Assembly: GCA_022559845.1 (NCBI GenBank)
Contig: CM040123.1
Location: 295,852,642 to 295,916,641, forward strand
Reading direction: 5' to 3'
From: Amorphophallus konjac
Taxonomy: Eukaryota; Streptophyta; Magnoliopsida; Alismatales; Araceae
DNA length: 64,000 nt
Shown here: in pieces, positions 35,300 to 47,389 of the stretch
How positions within the stretch are numbered: position 1 is the stretch's first letter
Layout of the letters: every line of letters begins with the position of its first letter
Position numbers and translations under genes: made by a program
The notes under the pieces: model-generated
What the model was told of the DNA's origin: nothing
Database searches by the model: none
The model's input: the letters and a program-made list of their open reading frames with translations, nothing else

Positions 35300-36541
35300 G
35301 ATATGCCACTTCCCCTACTCTTTCAAGAATTTCGAAAGTGCCAATGAATATGGGTGTAAGTTTGTCTTTAATACCAAATCTGTGAATACCACGTCAAGGG
35401 AAACCTTGAGAAATACATGATCTCCTACCTGAAATTCCAGGTCTTGCCTTCGGTTATCGGCATAAGACTTTTGTCTATCTTGGGCCATCTTGAGTCTTTC
35501 TCTTATTATCTTAACTTTGTCAGTCGTATCCCGAACAAGGTCAGGGCCTAGAATTTGTCTTTCACTGACCTCGTTCTAGCATATAGGTGTACGGCAACTT
35601 CTTCCATATAATGCCTCAAATGGTGCCATTTGAATGCTAGCCTGATACCTATTGTTGTAGGCAAATTCCACTACAGGTAAATGGCCGTGCCAGCTTCCAC
35701 CAAAGTCTATAACACATGCCCTCAGCATATCTTCCACCACTTGATTGGTCCTTTCAGTTTGCCCATCAGTTTGTGGATGAAAAGCTATGCTGAAATTTAA
35801 TCTGGTCCCCAAAGAGTATTATAACCCTTTCCAAAATTGTGAAGTGAATCGGGGATCCCGATCTGAGATAATGGTGACAGGGACTCCATGTAGTTTAACA
35901 ATCTCTTTTATGTATAAAGCAACCAAGACGTCTACAGACCATCTACTTTTAATGGGTAGAAAATGAGCCGATTTAGTTAAACGGTCTATGATTACCCATA
36001 TTCCATCATGTCCACCTATTGATTTTAGCAATCCCATGATAAAATCCATTCCTATGCTCTCACATTTCCATTCTGGAATTTCCAAGGGATATAATTTTCT
36101 AGCAGGCTTTTGGTGTTCTGCCTTGATTTGTTGACAAGTAAGGCATCGTGACACATAGTCTGCTATTTCTCTCTTCATATTGGGCCACCAATAGTTTCTT
36201 TTCATGTCTTGATACATCTTGGTAGCACCAAGGTGAATAGTATACTTAGATTTGTGAGCTTCTTCTAAGATCATCTTCTTAGTATCCGCATGATCCGGAA
36301 CACACATCCGACCTTTGAATAGCAATCTTCTATCATTTGCAATAGAGAATTCTGGTCGTTGCTCCAGATTAGTCTTGATCTTTAATAATGTCGGGTCACT
36401 ATCTTGTAGCTTGACTAGACCTTCTATTAATATAGGTTGAGTCCGAATATTGGCCATAAAGCAATTTTCTTTCTTCATATCAACCTCTAAATTTAACTGT
36501 GCAAATTTTAAACAAGGTTTGTCATACCTTTTAGAAGACAC
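35300..36541 (-). pseudogene. pol: Element B pol: integrase
   Basis: The zinc-binding segment reads [15 protein letters not shown] ... CLTCQQ and the catalytic core reads [22 protein letters not shown] and DGQTERTNQVVEDML. A stop sits at about 35819 between the second and third catalytic blocks, and another frame break is near 35575. The segment runs into the element C insertion at 35300 and continues at 13784. It is a typical chromovirus integrase in decay. Confidence 0.92.
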
Positions 36542-36936
36542 GATAACTTCCCCACTGGTTTTCTACTGAGCGCACCAGCTATAGCATTTGCTTTGCCAGG
36601 GTGATATAGAATATCGAAGTCAAAATCTTTAAGATACTCTAGCCATCGTCTTTGCCTCATATTTAGCTCTTTCGGATAGAACAGATACTTTAATCTTTTG
36701 TGATCTAAATAGACCATGAACTTCTCCCCATAAAGATAATGACGCCAAATCTTTAAGGCGAGTATAACTACAGCCAATTCTAGGTCACAAATAGGATAAT
36801 TTTCTTCATGCCGCTTTAATTGTCTTGAAGCATAACAAATCACCTTGCCATCTTGCATAAGCACACAACCAAGACCAATGCCGGATGCATCGGTATATAT
36901 TTCAAATCTACCACCTTCTACAGGCAATGCCAACAC
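36508..36936 (-). pseudogene. pol: Element B pol: RNase H
   Basis: The Gypsy RNase H reads [38 protein letters not shown] and [15 protein letters not shown]. The last motif normally reads ADALSR, so the final catalytic Asp has become Gly. The frame overlaps the integrase segment by a small shift at 36508-36541. Confidence 0.92.
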
Positions 36937-38474
36937 AGGTGCAGTGGTTAGATGTTTCCTAAGAGTTAAGAAATTTTCTTCACACTCTTTTGTCCACTCG
37001 AAAGGATTTTCCTTTCTAGTGAGTTTTGTTAAAGGGGCGGCGATTTTGGAGAAACCTTTAATGAATCGCCTATAGTAACCAGCCAGACCAATAAAACTTC
37101 GAACTTCGGATACGGTGTTTCGTCTGCTCCAATTTTTAACAGCTTCAACTTTAGAGGGATCTACTGCAATACCTTCTTTAAAAATGATATGGCCAAGGAA
37201 AGAGACTTCCTTAAGTCAAAATTCATATTTACTCAATTTCGCATAAAGTTGGTGTTCCTGCAAGGTTCACAGAGTAATCCTTAAATGTTCCTCGTGTTCC
37301 TCCTTTGTCTTGGAATATATGAGGATATCGTCAATAAAGATGACCATAAACTGGTCAAGATAAGGCCTTAACACATTGTTCATTAGTTGCATAAATGCAG
37401 CAGGTGCATTGGTTAAACCAAATGGCATAACTATGAATTCATAGTGTCCATATCTGCTTCAGAAAGCAGTCTTGTGAATGTCTTCTTCCTTGATTCTTAG
37501 TTGGTGATAGCCTGACCTAAGATCAATCTTGGAGAAATACTCTGCGCCAGACAATTGATCAAACAGTTCATTGATACGCGGCAGTGGATATTTGTTCTTG
37601 ATGGTGCGTTGATTCAACTGCCGGTAGTCGATGCATAGCCTGAGGGAACCATCCTTCTTCTTGACAAATAAGACCGGGGCACTCCAAGGGGATATCCTAG
37701 TCGAATAAAACCTTTTTTTAACAATTCTTGAAGTTGCTTCTTCAATTCCTTCAATTCTGTAGGGGACATCCTGTAAAGAGCTATTGACACAGGTGGTGCT
37801 CTGGGTATGAGTTCAATGGTAAAGTTAACTTCCCTTTTGGGTGGTATGCCAGGTAGTTCAGAAGGGAAAATATCTGGGAATTCCTTAACTACTGGGATTT
37901 CTTCTATATGAATCTCCTTGGATTCGGTAACTACTACTGAAGTAAGAAAAGCTTCACAACCTTGCGAGATAAGTTTGCAGGCGTGAAGAGAAGAGATGAG
38001 AGCAGGATGATTCCTATATTTGATGTCAAAGAAAGAAAATTTTAGAAAATTTGATTTTTGGAAAGAAATGATCCTACCGCGACAATTAATGTCAGCGTAG
38101 TGGTCAACAAGCCAATCAACTCCTAAGATGACATCGTAGCCCTTTATATCAAGGCATACGAGGTTTGTAGGAAGATTATGACCTTCTACTATGACTTCAC
38201 TATTGGGAAAGTAAGTTTTCAAGTCTGTTCCCGAACCTAAGGGTGTAACTATTGTTAAATCCGATGGTAAGGGAACATGTGAAATAGGCAATATCTTTGC
38301 AAAGGAACTAGCAATGAAGGAGTGCGTAGCACCAGTATCAAATAGTACGAAAGTATGATGTGAATGAATGTGAATAGTACCTTCGATAAGCTCTCCTTCT
38401 TTGGTTGTTTCTTCTTCTAGAACAGCATTTAACCGAGCTTGCCTCTTTCACCCGCCGTTATTTTGATTGGATTT
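36937..38474 (-). pseudogene. pol: Element B pol: protease and reverse transcriptase
   Basis: The protease motif FDTGATHSF lies at about 38343-38320 and GYDVILGVDWL near 38140. The RT spans about 37770-36980 with [33 protein letters not shown] and the catalytic FIDDILIYS at about 37320-37345. A frameshift at about 37690 and stops near 37460, 37265 and 37218 interrupt it. The family is clear from order and motifs. Confidence 0.9.
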
Positions 38475-39404
38475 CTATTGGTCTTTCATAAGAGGACAAT
38501 CGGGCACGCGATGCTCCCGACTTCCACATCGTAGGCAAGCGCCAATGCGCTTCCAGCACTCTTCAACCGAGTGACCGAACTTCTCACAAAATGTGCAGGC
38601 CATTGTAAGTGCCTCTTCTTCCTTTACTTTTTTATTTTTCTCATTGCCGCTCCCATTTCCGTTACGGGATCTCTTCCTGTTGTCATGGGACTTATACGGT
38701 CTCATAATACTAAATCTTTCTTCCTTCTTTCTCTTCTTGTCTTGCCTACGGCTGGAACTTCCGCCACGGCTGGTGAATTTTTCAACCTTCTCTAAAGTCC
38801 TTTCACATAGGTGAGCACGTTGGACCATCTCATCATAGGTCTGAATGTTCTGAGAGCCGAGTTGTTTAATAAAAGTGGGACGCAACCCGTCCATAAATTG
38901 GTTAGCTTTCAAGAGATCGGTGCTAACCAGGTGAGGAGCAAATGGTGGCAGCCTAGAAAACTGAAGTTCATAATCTACCACCATAATCATGCCTTGTCGT
39001 AAAGAAGCGAATTCAGCAGCCTTCTGCTCCTTGACGTGCTCAGAGAAATACTTTGCCCGAAAGAGCGTGGGAAACCCTTGCCAGGTGTGTGGTGCATTTG
39101 GGGGTGGTGTTGGAATAGACTTCCACCACGTGCGAGCATCCTTGTTCAACTGGAAAGTTGCAAGACGGACTTTCTCCTGGTCTGTACATTGCATGACATC
39201 AAAAATCCGGTTCATCTCATCAATCCACTTTTCAGCTTTGTCAGGATTTGAAGAGCCAGAGAATTATGAAGGATTTAAACTCCAGAAATTGCCATGCAAG
39301 TTTGCTGCGCCAGCCCTTGCTCCAGCTTGGGCTACTGTTTGTAAGGCCTGGGTCAGGCAGGCAACAGTTTGTTGCATTTCCTCCCAGTTAATAGGATGAG
39401 CCAT
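38475..39404 (-). pseudogene. gag: Element B gag
   Basis: The start is ATG at 39404 (MAHPINWEEMQQTV). A TAA at about 39266 breaks the N-terminal part; the frame is then open to 38475. The gag domain reads VRLATFQLNKDARTWWKS, FRAKYFSEHVKEQKAAEF and LRQGMIMVVDYELQFSRL. A basic stretch is followed by two zinc knuckles, CTFCEKFGHSVEEC and CLRCGSREHRVPDC. This would form the capsid and bind RNA. Confidence 0.9.
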
Positions 39405-39614
39405 TTTGAGAGTGGTGTACCTGAAATAAACATCTAGTTATTTTCCTTAGAATCAGGGATTAACCCTAAGATAATTTCTATATAACTATCTTATCCGGGG
39501 TTCTACCCAATTTCTCACATGGGTTTGGAATTTCCTTCCTAATTCATAGGTATCGGTCCTTAACCTTGGACTTATCCTATGACAAGACATTTTCCTAGGA
39601 TTTTCATATGCCTT

Positions 39615-39627
39615 GGCTCTGATACCA
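39615..39627 (-). promoter_or_regulatory. Primer binding site of element B
   Basis: The minus strand reads TGGTATCAGAGCC, complementary to the initiator Met-tRNA 3' end, one base from the LTR edge at 39629. Confidence 0.88.
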
Positions 39628-39628
39628 C

Positions 39629-41097
39629 TATAACACTCATGCCCCGAGCTTGTAGTACAGTTGAAGAATTTCTTGGAAACGTGAACAGTCGGCAGGGTAA
39701 GCCTCTTGCAAGCAAGAAATCAGAGCGCAAGACAATCACACATAAACATAATTGCACTAGTAGTTGGTTCAAAACTCCAAACTTCATTTCATAATAATGA
39801 TCAAAAGTACATAAGACCACGACTTGACACCTTACATTACTCGACTCAAGAAAACAAAAATTACAATAAGACACGACTAGACTTAATGACTATGGTTTCT
39901 CTCGATCCATTTATCCTTCAATCACTCTCAGACCCGCTATTTGTATATTTCAAATCTAATTCACCTATACTTCCTGGAAAATTGAGAAAGCAGGTATGAG
40001 CACACTTGCCCAGTAGGTATCTTTGCATCAACATGAAGGCAATATGTAAATAATTAATATTTTAGCTCTAGAAAATGAGATACGATAAATCATCCGTATA
40101 AAACCAAGGTACGAAAGATAAGAACTATAGAGAGATGATAAATCAAGATCATGTAGAGACAAGTTTGGGCTTTCATGAACAAGAAAGTACGAGCATGTAA
40201 CTAGAAAGTACTTTACACAATCTTGTAAAGGCTATGTACTAGAAAGTCATTTATCAAGAATGTAAATTTCATCATGAGCCTCGTGGTTTTCACCCGCATA
40301 TAAAAAAAGTACTTCCAACGCAATGCGACGCTAGTACTCATCGTACCCCATGATTTATAGTACATTTCCGGTCATCTATCGAGGGGCCTAGTATCGAGCC
40401 CTTGGACACCGTCCGTGCCCGCCCTTGCATCTTCAAGTTATACATCAACCTACTTCCACGAGATAACAATAATTTTGGCCAGTAATTTCAATTTCAACAA
40501 AGTCCATGTGATAAAGTATCCAAGGTATAGAATGCTTAAAACTTGAATATGGGATTTCAAGAAATGACTTAGAAATGATATTATGTTACGGTATCTTTCC
40601 GGCATGATAACGGTATATTAATTTAATTCCATAACTTTATTAACCTGTTAATCACAAGTTCAGATTATGTAGATAATCCTAAGATCATCCAGAATATCAA
40701 GGAAACCAACCTCAAGGGTTAAACCTCGGTTTAGACAGAATAGGGACCTTGCGGTCATTTACTGTGCCGTTTCATGAAGAAAGCGGTCTAGTTCTGGACC
40801 GTTTAGAATGGACCGAATCTAGAGTAATCGAGCTGGACTCAGAGATGTATAAGCGGTCTTAGGTCCGACCATTAGTGGGCCTTAGTGGTCATATTCTAGA
40901 CCGTTTATGAAACAAAACTCCAAAATTCAACGGTAGTGCTTTCTAGACAAGTTAGGCTTTAAGGGTACAACCAGCTCGCCGTCCTAGTGAAAATCCCAGG
41001 CTCGCAGAGACTTACAGAGTCCTTGAAACAAGATCACCTAGTCCGATAGAAGGAATATACAACGGAGAGGCTTTCAAGTCCAAGATGGTGTGCCTAT
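39629..41097 (-). repeat. 5' LTR of element B (part left of element E)
   Basis: The LTR edge is TATAAC (minus GTTATA), one change from GTTACA expected from the TGTAAC at the other end. The sequence to 41097 has no gene. It contains quasi-palindromes with the core GGTC...GACC at 40782-40804, 40852-40873 and 40884-40906, like those of the left LTR. The LTR must end beyond element E, so 62732 onward may be its continuation. The two LTRs overlap too little in this window to confirm this by direct alignment. Confidence 0.6.
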
Positions 41098-41333
41098 TGT
41101 TGACACCCATTTTTTGTTGATAAGTTGAGTCATTTCTCTTACTCCCATTTGTTGATACCTCGAGTTGTCCATTACTCGTTAGGCTATTTCCAGGCAACAT
41201 CTTTGGGCCTATTCTATGGGTAGCCTCCCTCCCTGGCTGGGTCTGTTCAATTCAGGGCTTAATGGGCCTTGGATTTACCTTATTTTCACATTTTTAGGAA
41301 TTCTAAACGCCCAAGCTTGCACGGTCAGTGCCC

Positions 41334-41742
41334 AGCCGCTCATCACATAGGCGGTTGAATTTGGGCCGTTCATATATTTTTTGGATATTTAGCTGATTTT
41401 CTAAATTTCCACCGACGAGTTGTAATACGGTCGGGATATAGCCGTTCAACCTCATTGTGCGGTCTGATCTTAGCCGTTCTTCTCCCAGTCATTGATTTTC
41501 AGATAATTATCTAATCCATTTTAATTTATCACCGACAGGACATAAGTGGTTGTTCATTGGCCGCTCTTCTGGATGGAAGGTCTACTAGCAACCGTTCATC
41601 TTATGAGAGTCCAACGGCGGTAGTTTTGGTCAGTTCGATGTGTATTTGGATAATATTTTCTATTTATTGAATTTCCACCGACAGGGATGGACGGCCTGGA
41701 TGTAGCCGCCCAACCTGATGAGTGGTCTATCGTATGACCGCG
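41334..41742. repeat. Quasi-palindrome cluster in E U3
   Basis: Six copies of about 22 nt share the left arm RYGGTC or CGGCC and the right arm GCCGTT or GACCGC, with unlike loops. The spacing is irregular (30-150 bp). The right LTR has the same cluster at about 61215-61622. Confidence 0.75.
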
Positions 41743-41957
41743 TAACTGCCCGCATCCTGAAGATTTAAGAGATTTTTCTCTCTCCGTTCGTGGATTTATC
41801 CCCAACTTCCTTGAACTGTTTCTCCACGAATATTGAGTCAATTTTGGTGCTGTTTCTTCTAGTTGAAAGATAATTCAATTATCTTCAACTTTTCTTTCAT
41901 TATCTTGACCTAAAAACACATAGAAACCTCAAATTCGAGCTAAGACTCTAGGTGCTC

Positions 41958-41965
41958 TATAAATA
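41958..41965 (+). promoter_or_regulatory. TATA box of element E 5' LTR
   Basis: TATAAATA in the context GCTCTATAAATAGACCC; the right LTR has the same box at 61840-61847. It is downstream of the palindrome cluster, as in element C. Confidence 0.75.
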
Positions 41966-42839
41966 GACCCTGGAGGCCAGGCTTTGGAGGGGGGAGATTT
42001 TTGGTCGACGGTGAAGCCTTGCCGAATCGTTGAGTGACCTACCACCAGGGAGGGAGGCCTTCTACGTCCACACAGGACTCCGGTTCACGGAGTAGTTGTC
42101 CTTTGAGTCATTAGTACATTTAATCCCGTTGTTCTTGTTTGTTTGCATGCATCGCGTCTTCCACGTTTCCCCCAGGGTTTCTTATTCTCATACATCATTC
42201 ACGCACACCCTCCTATGTTTTTGACGCCCCTACGGGTTTAAAAACCCCCAGGTGTCCCCCATTTCATTTAGTCATGTTCATTTCTTTCCGTTCTAGCATT
42301 TACTACACTTTATAGTTCTAACTTGGGTTTTTCTTCGTGTTCTACACTTTGTTTCACAGGTTAGCAGCATCCTAACACGAGGCCCACTTCTTCTGGCCGA
42401 CCGGAAGGAGTGGAGGTTGAGCTCCTACGTTCTGGAGGGTGGTGGCATCGAACGGTCGTGTTCTGTCTGTTTGAAGAGTGAAGCGGCGTCCTCCTTGCCA
42501 TTCATCTATTCCTGCGGTCGTTTCTGCACCGTTCTTCCCCCATCGTTCTTCATCCTACATTCCACCTAGCACTGATGAGTGGTCTGTCGTGCGGCTGCGC
42601 GTCTTCACAGGCGATTCGTCAGGGCCGCGTATCCCTGCAGTGCTGTTAAAGGCGAGTGTCTCCTTCTTCTTTCTAAGGTACGGCGTGCTCATCACGGTCG
42701 GAGCCTTGGTGGCAGTCATACACTCACATCCCTCTATCCCTTCTACTCCCGTTTGGTTTACCTTCATATTCATATTAGTAAAAGGGATTTGAACGGAGTT
42801 TTAAGCCAGTGTGGAGAAGGTAACCATTTCCTACCAACA

Positions 42840-44072
42840 AATTTTTTGGTGATCACGGTGGGACGCCTAGTGCCCATCGTGTTATTGTTGTGCTAACCTG
42901 CTCTTGTTCCTTTTAAGGTTGTGCTTTGAGTTGTTTCAGGTTGTTTTCGAGTTCCCCTTGTTTCTGTCTCCTGGCACTTGAACGGTTTCTACAGAACCAT
43001 CCATCCTCATGAGCGGTGCTGAAGAAGCCGTTCTTCCCTGATCACCATCATTGATTACTCTGCGAGCCTGCTACCTTCAGCGGTTTATCTCACGCCGTGC
43101 AACAGTTTCACGGCTTGATGCAGGCCGTTCATCCCGCTGGCTCAGGTACATCTCTGTCTTTATATTGGCGGTTTGTGCTGACATTCTGCGGTTGTTCCAG
43201 GTCCGTTCCGGAGGACGCACGGCCTCTCTTCAGACCGTGCATCCCGGTACGCCCACTGTGTTCACCATGTCCCTGTCTGTTCATCTCCGTTTCTATCTTT
43301 TTTGTCTGTATTACCTCCCTGCTGTTGAACGGTCCTCCATAGATCGCCGACCACTATGCACGGTCTCCCGTAGACCGTCCATGTTGTACTACAGTGCACC
43401 CGAGCCTCCATGTTGATTATCATTTCATGTCATATTATGCTAGCTTGGTGCTGTTAGTGATCTCCCCTTATTGTCATTATTTGTTTGCATGCTCGTTGTC
43501 ATACTTTTCACATGCTTGTTTGGTCATCGATTGCTAGATTAGGTTAGACTTTGCATGCACTCCGGTGCGCATAGAATTCATGCATCCTATCCATAGTAGT
43601 TACATTCCCACCAAGGTAGGGTTTCCTCTCGTCTCCATACTCCTTGGAGCCGACTAGGTGACCTTACCGAGGACCTCCGTGAGTCCCCGTGAGCCGTGGG
43701 TTCCCACACGGACGTCGGGTAGGTTGTACCATACCATCCACCAGTCTAGGGTTTGTACCCGTGAGAGAGGGAGAGTCCCTTATAGCCACCCAGTTTCCCA
43801 TTCTTACCCTGGCTAGGCACCTTGTGGTTAAGTGAATTCATATATTAATTAACCCACTAAGGTCTTAAAGGGTAACTGATAAAATTTTCGTGCATCATTC
43901 ATAACTTGGGTAGTTAATTGGTTGATTCTTCTCTCATCTCTTCCCTCCATTTGTTAGTTAGGCCCATAGACAAGTTCATTTTTGCGTCCCTCCATTTAGT
44001 TGCATTTGTCCTAGGTTCATTTCTCTCCTTGTATTTCTTTGAAAGTCACTGTATAAAGTCTCCATTTTTCCC
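42840..44072 (+). other. Leader of element E with primer site and palindromes
   Basis: The primer region (TTGGTGATCACGGTGGGAC, about 42847-42865) matches that of element C. At least five quasi-palindromes lie at 43079-43380; the clearest is CGGTCT/AGACCG at 43361-43378 and CGGCCTC...AGACCGTG at 43218-43240. Short frames in this stretch are not supported as genes. Confidence 0.7.
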
Positions 44073-45686
44073 ATGGAGCACTTCTCTTCTGTCCAGTATC
44101 CCTCATCTTCCCTCTCTTCTTACCCCCGCGTGGATTCCTCTTCCCACGCAGGCCCATCGCCTCATTCATCTAATGGGCCTTATTCTCTTCACGAGCCTTC
44201 TTCTTTCAATGGGCCTACTCTTTTTAACGGGACTTCTTATCCCGCCCGTGCCGTTGATGGCCCAATCAATTTTCATCCCCACATACATGATACTTCCAGG
44301 CCCATATACCCCTCTACTCTTGGAATGGGCTTTCCTTCTCCTCAGGTTGAGTCCCTTTATTCGGCCCATCATCAGCTTGGTCTAAACTTTCACTCTCTTG
44401 CTTAGGCTGGCCCACATTCTTCTCGGACTCTTCCCACCGAGGAGATGATCGTCCAAGCCCAACGCCAGCTTGATGACTTGCAACGCTGAATTAATCCCCA
44501 AACTTCTTTAGATGTCCCATTTGCCTTTCAAGGTCTTCGGTTTCCACCACGTTCACAAATTCTGGCTTATCGTCGCTATGGTGGATTCGGTGACCCCCAC
44601 GTGCATTTGAAGGAGTTCTTGTATGAGTCGGCCCAGTTCCGGTATGACCAACGTTTAATGGCTTATCTGTTTGGTCTGTCGTTAGAGGGCCCAGCTCGGG
44701 ATTGGTTCTTTTCATTGCAGCGAGAGCAAGTAGTGAATTTTCAAGCCGTCCAAGCAAGGTACCAAGACCAGGTGGGGCCCAAGTACTCCATGGTAGATTT
44801 GGCCCAAGAGAAGATGAACCTCGACGAGGAATTCCCCGCGTTTGTCGACCGCTGGCGTCCCCTAGCCGTGCAAGTTCCAGGGCATATTACGGAGGGCGAA
44901 CAAATCAAGATGGTTATTTCTAATGCAACGCCCGAGCTCAAATGCATCTTAGCCCTGAACGATATCACTTCATGGCAACAGCTGTATAACCGAGCCCACT
45001 TCATCTGCCAACAACTCCTAAGTTCTCTTGATCCTGAGTCTCCGTCACCTTTTATGTCAACATACGCCTCCTACCCATCACCTCCCACATATCAACCCTC
45101 CATAAGTCCGCCCTCCACCTCGTATCCCTCCATGAGTCGGCCTTCTGCTCTCGCACCCCCATATACCTCCACGTACTCTTCCACATACCAACCCTCCACG
45201 AGTCAACCTTCCACACCTTCATACTGGTGTGAACCTTTAACCTCGGTCAAGGAGACCCCACACTTCGAGCATGTGGATGCTGTCTACATACCTCCCACCT
45301 CCCTTTCCGCTCCACGCATGCCTCCACCAGGTCCTTCCACTAGTGACCATGCGCTCCTGCCTTCGCAACCCCCGCTTCCATCCTCGCAACCGCCTCCATT
45401 GCATCCACCGTGCCCGAAGCGGGCTCTTCACCCTCCGTTGATAGAATCATTTACAGACGTTTTCAGAGCTTTGATGGCCACTCATGCGTTGCAACTCCCT
45501 CCGGTTATGCCTTGCCAACCCGCGGTCGGGAATTTGCTCCATTTCTGTGAATTTCATCGTCAGCCGGGACATTGGGTTGAGGACTGCCCCGAGTTCTGGG
45601 AGCTTGTTTACAGCTTGGAAGACAAGAAGATGATTGATTGGACTGTCATACATCATGTTATTTTGGATCTTCGTAAACAGCAGTAG
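44073..45686 (+). pseudogene. gag: Element E gag
   Basis: One frame runs from ATG 44073 (MEHFSSVQYPSS) to TAG 45684-45686, interrupted by TAG 44403-44405 and TGA 44487-44489. The gag domain reads HLKEFLYESAQFRYDQRL, SLEGPARDWFFSL, ARYQDQVGPKYSM and KMVISNATPELKCILAL, close to the gag of element C. A Pro/Ser/Tyr-rich region is followed by CEFHRQPGHWVEDC, the same C-x2-H-x4-H-x4-C knuckle variant. This is the best evidence that E belongs to the TAT lineage. Confidence 0.9.
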
Positions 45687-47307
45687 CAACAGCAAGTGCC
45701 ACCCAGGCAGCGATCTCCGTCTCAAGACTAGGGGCATCCCTGTGATTCTTCAGTTGATGAAGCACCCGCTCCGTTATCTATCCCTTCTCCTATCCCATCT
45801 CCTTCACCTACCCCAGCCTCTGCTTAGGCAAATACCCCTCTTTCACCCTCTACTTCCATCGCCACTCTTGCTCCCAAGGCCGCTCGATGTGTCATGACGA
45901 TACGCCGAAGAGCGCCGCCACCTGCCGCTCCCTCCATTTCACTGTCACCTTCACCTCCTTCTCCTTCGCCTTCACCCACTCCACCATTACTTTCACCCTC
46001 ACCCTCATCGCCACCTCCATTATCCCCATTACCGTCATCCCTACTCCGTCACCTTCACAACCATCCCCGCTATCGATGCCACTCCAATCGCCGTCATCAT
46101 CCGAACCTGAGCAAGTTAGCCCTACACCCACACCCCTGCCTTTACCTTCATCTCTTCCCACACCTCCATCTTCACCTTTACCTACACCTCCACCTTTGTT
46201 TTTGCCTCCACTAGAGCCTGTCATCGCCGTAATCCCTACACCACTCGCATTGACCTTACCCCCGCTTACGCCTTCTAAATCTTCACCTCCGCCTTCCAAA
46301 CCTATTACTTCCATTTCTTCCCCATCCATTTCCACCCCACGGAGCGGGTGTGCGCTGCCTTTGGTGCCCCTCGGGTTTGGTCCCCAGGGAGATGATGAGC
46401 CAAGTCAGGACAGTTTGGTGCCCATTCTGCACTATAAGATTCAAGATTGCATTTGCCACATGCCAGTTCGAGTCCTGGTCCCAGGTCATTTTTGGGATAA
46501 TGAGTCTAAATTTCCTCTGAAGATGGTTGCTAAGAAGAGTTCGCTTGCATTAGTGCCAGTTTCTTCACAAGCGAGGCCGGTGGCAATCTCATTGCTTACC
46601 GGAGGATTCGCTATTGATGCTGTTATTGCCTCTTGCTCGATTGCGGTTCAGTTCACTGGCCAAGAGGGGTTCTCTACTTATATTGTGCTAACCCATACGG
46701 CTGCCAAGAGCCTGATGGATTCCCTATTCAAGGGGTAGTTGACCGTATCTTATGCATTTTTCAAAGACATTATGCACATCCTATGCAATCTCCCTTGGTT
46801 TATTGGTAAGTCGGCCATGTCAACGCCGTGCATTACTCACCCTCAGTTTTGTCCTGCTCTTATGGTAAGGGAGTTATGCTTCATGCCCGATTGCCGAGGG
46901 GAGATGCCTAATCTCATGCTAGTGCCAAGTGACAAAACTTTGTGGTTCTCTGATATTCGTTCATTTGGGGAGTTATCTGTCGAAGAATGTTCCTCTACTA
47001 TTGTTAGCACCGGGTATCTAGGGGCAATCATCCCGATGAGACTTCATGCTCATGACCGGGCTGTTGTGCCCCTTAGGCATAAGCATGTGCTATGTTGAAT
47101 TGATGATAGTAATGATGTTTTGTTTTGATGATTGCAACACAGTGAGTGCATTATGATATTATGTTTATTTTGATGATGGCAAGTTGATCTGAATGCTTGA
47201 GTGTGTTATATCTGATTTAGTCTGTGGAGATTGCATGAGTGTGCCATGTTTGATATCCTTGACGGGTCGACTCCCTCAGACTGTCCATCTTATTTAGTGT
47301 CTCATGT

Positions 47308-47389
47308 AGCGTCAATGCTGTGAGAGCATTCTCAAGTCTGCAGCGTCAACGCTGTGAGAGCATTCTCAAGTCTGCAGCGTCAACTCTAT
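47308..47389 (+). repeat. 34-bp direct repeat, about 2.4 copies
   Basis: The unit begins AGCGTCAACGCTGTGAGAGC and recurs at 47308, 47342 and 47376. Its first 12 bases AGCGTCAACGCT form a palindrome. The second LTR has the same set at 54796, 54830 and 54864. Confidence 0.9.

Larger units (their letters stand above)
12390..41097 (-). mobile_element. Element B: Tekay-type chromovirus Gypsy, host of the other insertions
   Basis: Minus-strand Gypsy order gag-PR-RT-RNase H-INT-chromodomain is read from 39404 to 35300 and resumes at 13784-13459 after the 21.5-kb element C. Codons on either side of C join in frame, with target duplication tatat (left) against gatat (right, one change). The chromodomain, Met-tRNA primer site (39615-39627) and TGTAAC/GTTAYA ends support Tekay. 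It has many stops and a frameshift, so it is the oldest element here. Its right LTR probably continues after element E. Confidence 0.85.
41098..42839 (+). repeat. 5' LTR of element E
   Basis: It is 1742 bp with TGTTG...CAACA ends. U3 carries quasi-palindromes of the type CGGTC...GCCG/GACCG at 41334, 41426, 41457, 41545, 41690 and 41721. A TATA box TATAAATA is at 41958-41965. Confidence 0.93.

Noticed and set aside
42478..43416. Plus-strand frames of about 100-120 codons after the E 5' LTR
   Set aside because: They are repeated in the 3' LTR (62364-62816) or cover the palindrome-rich leader; no gag-like or other motif is present.
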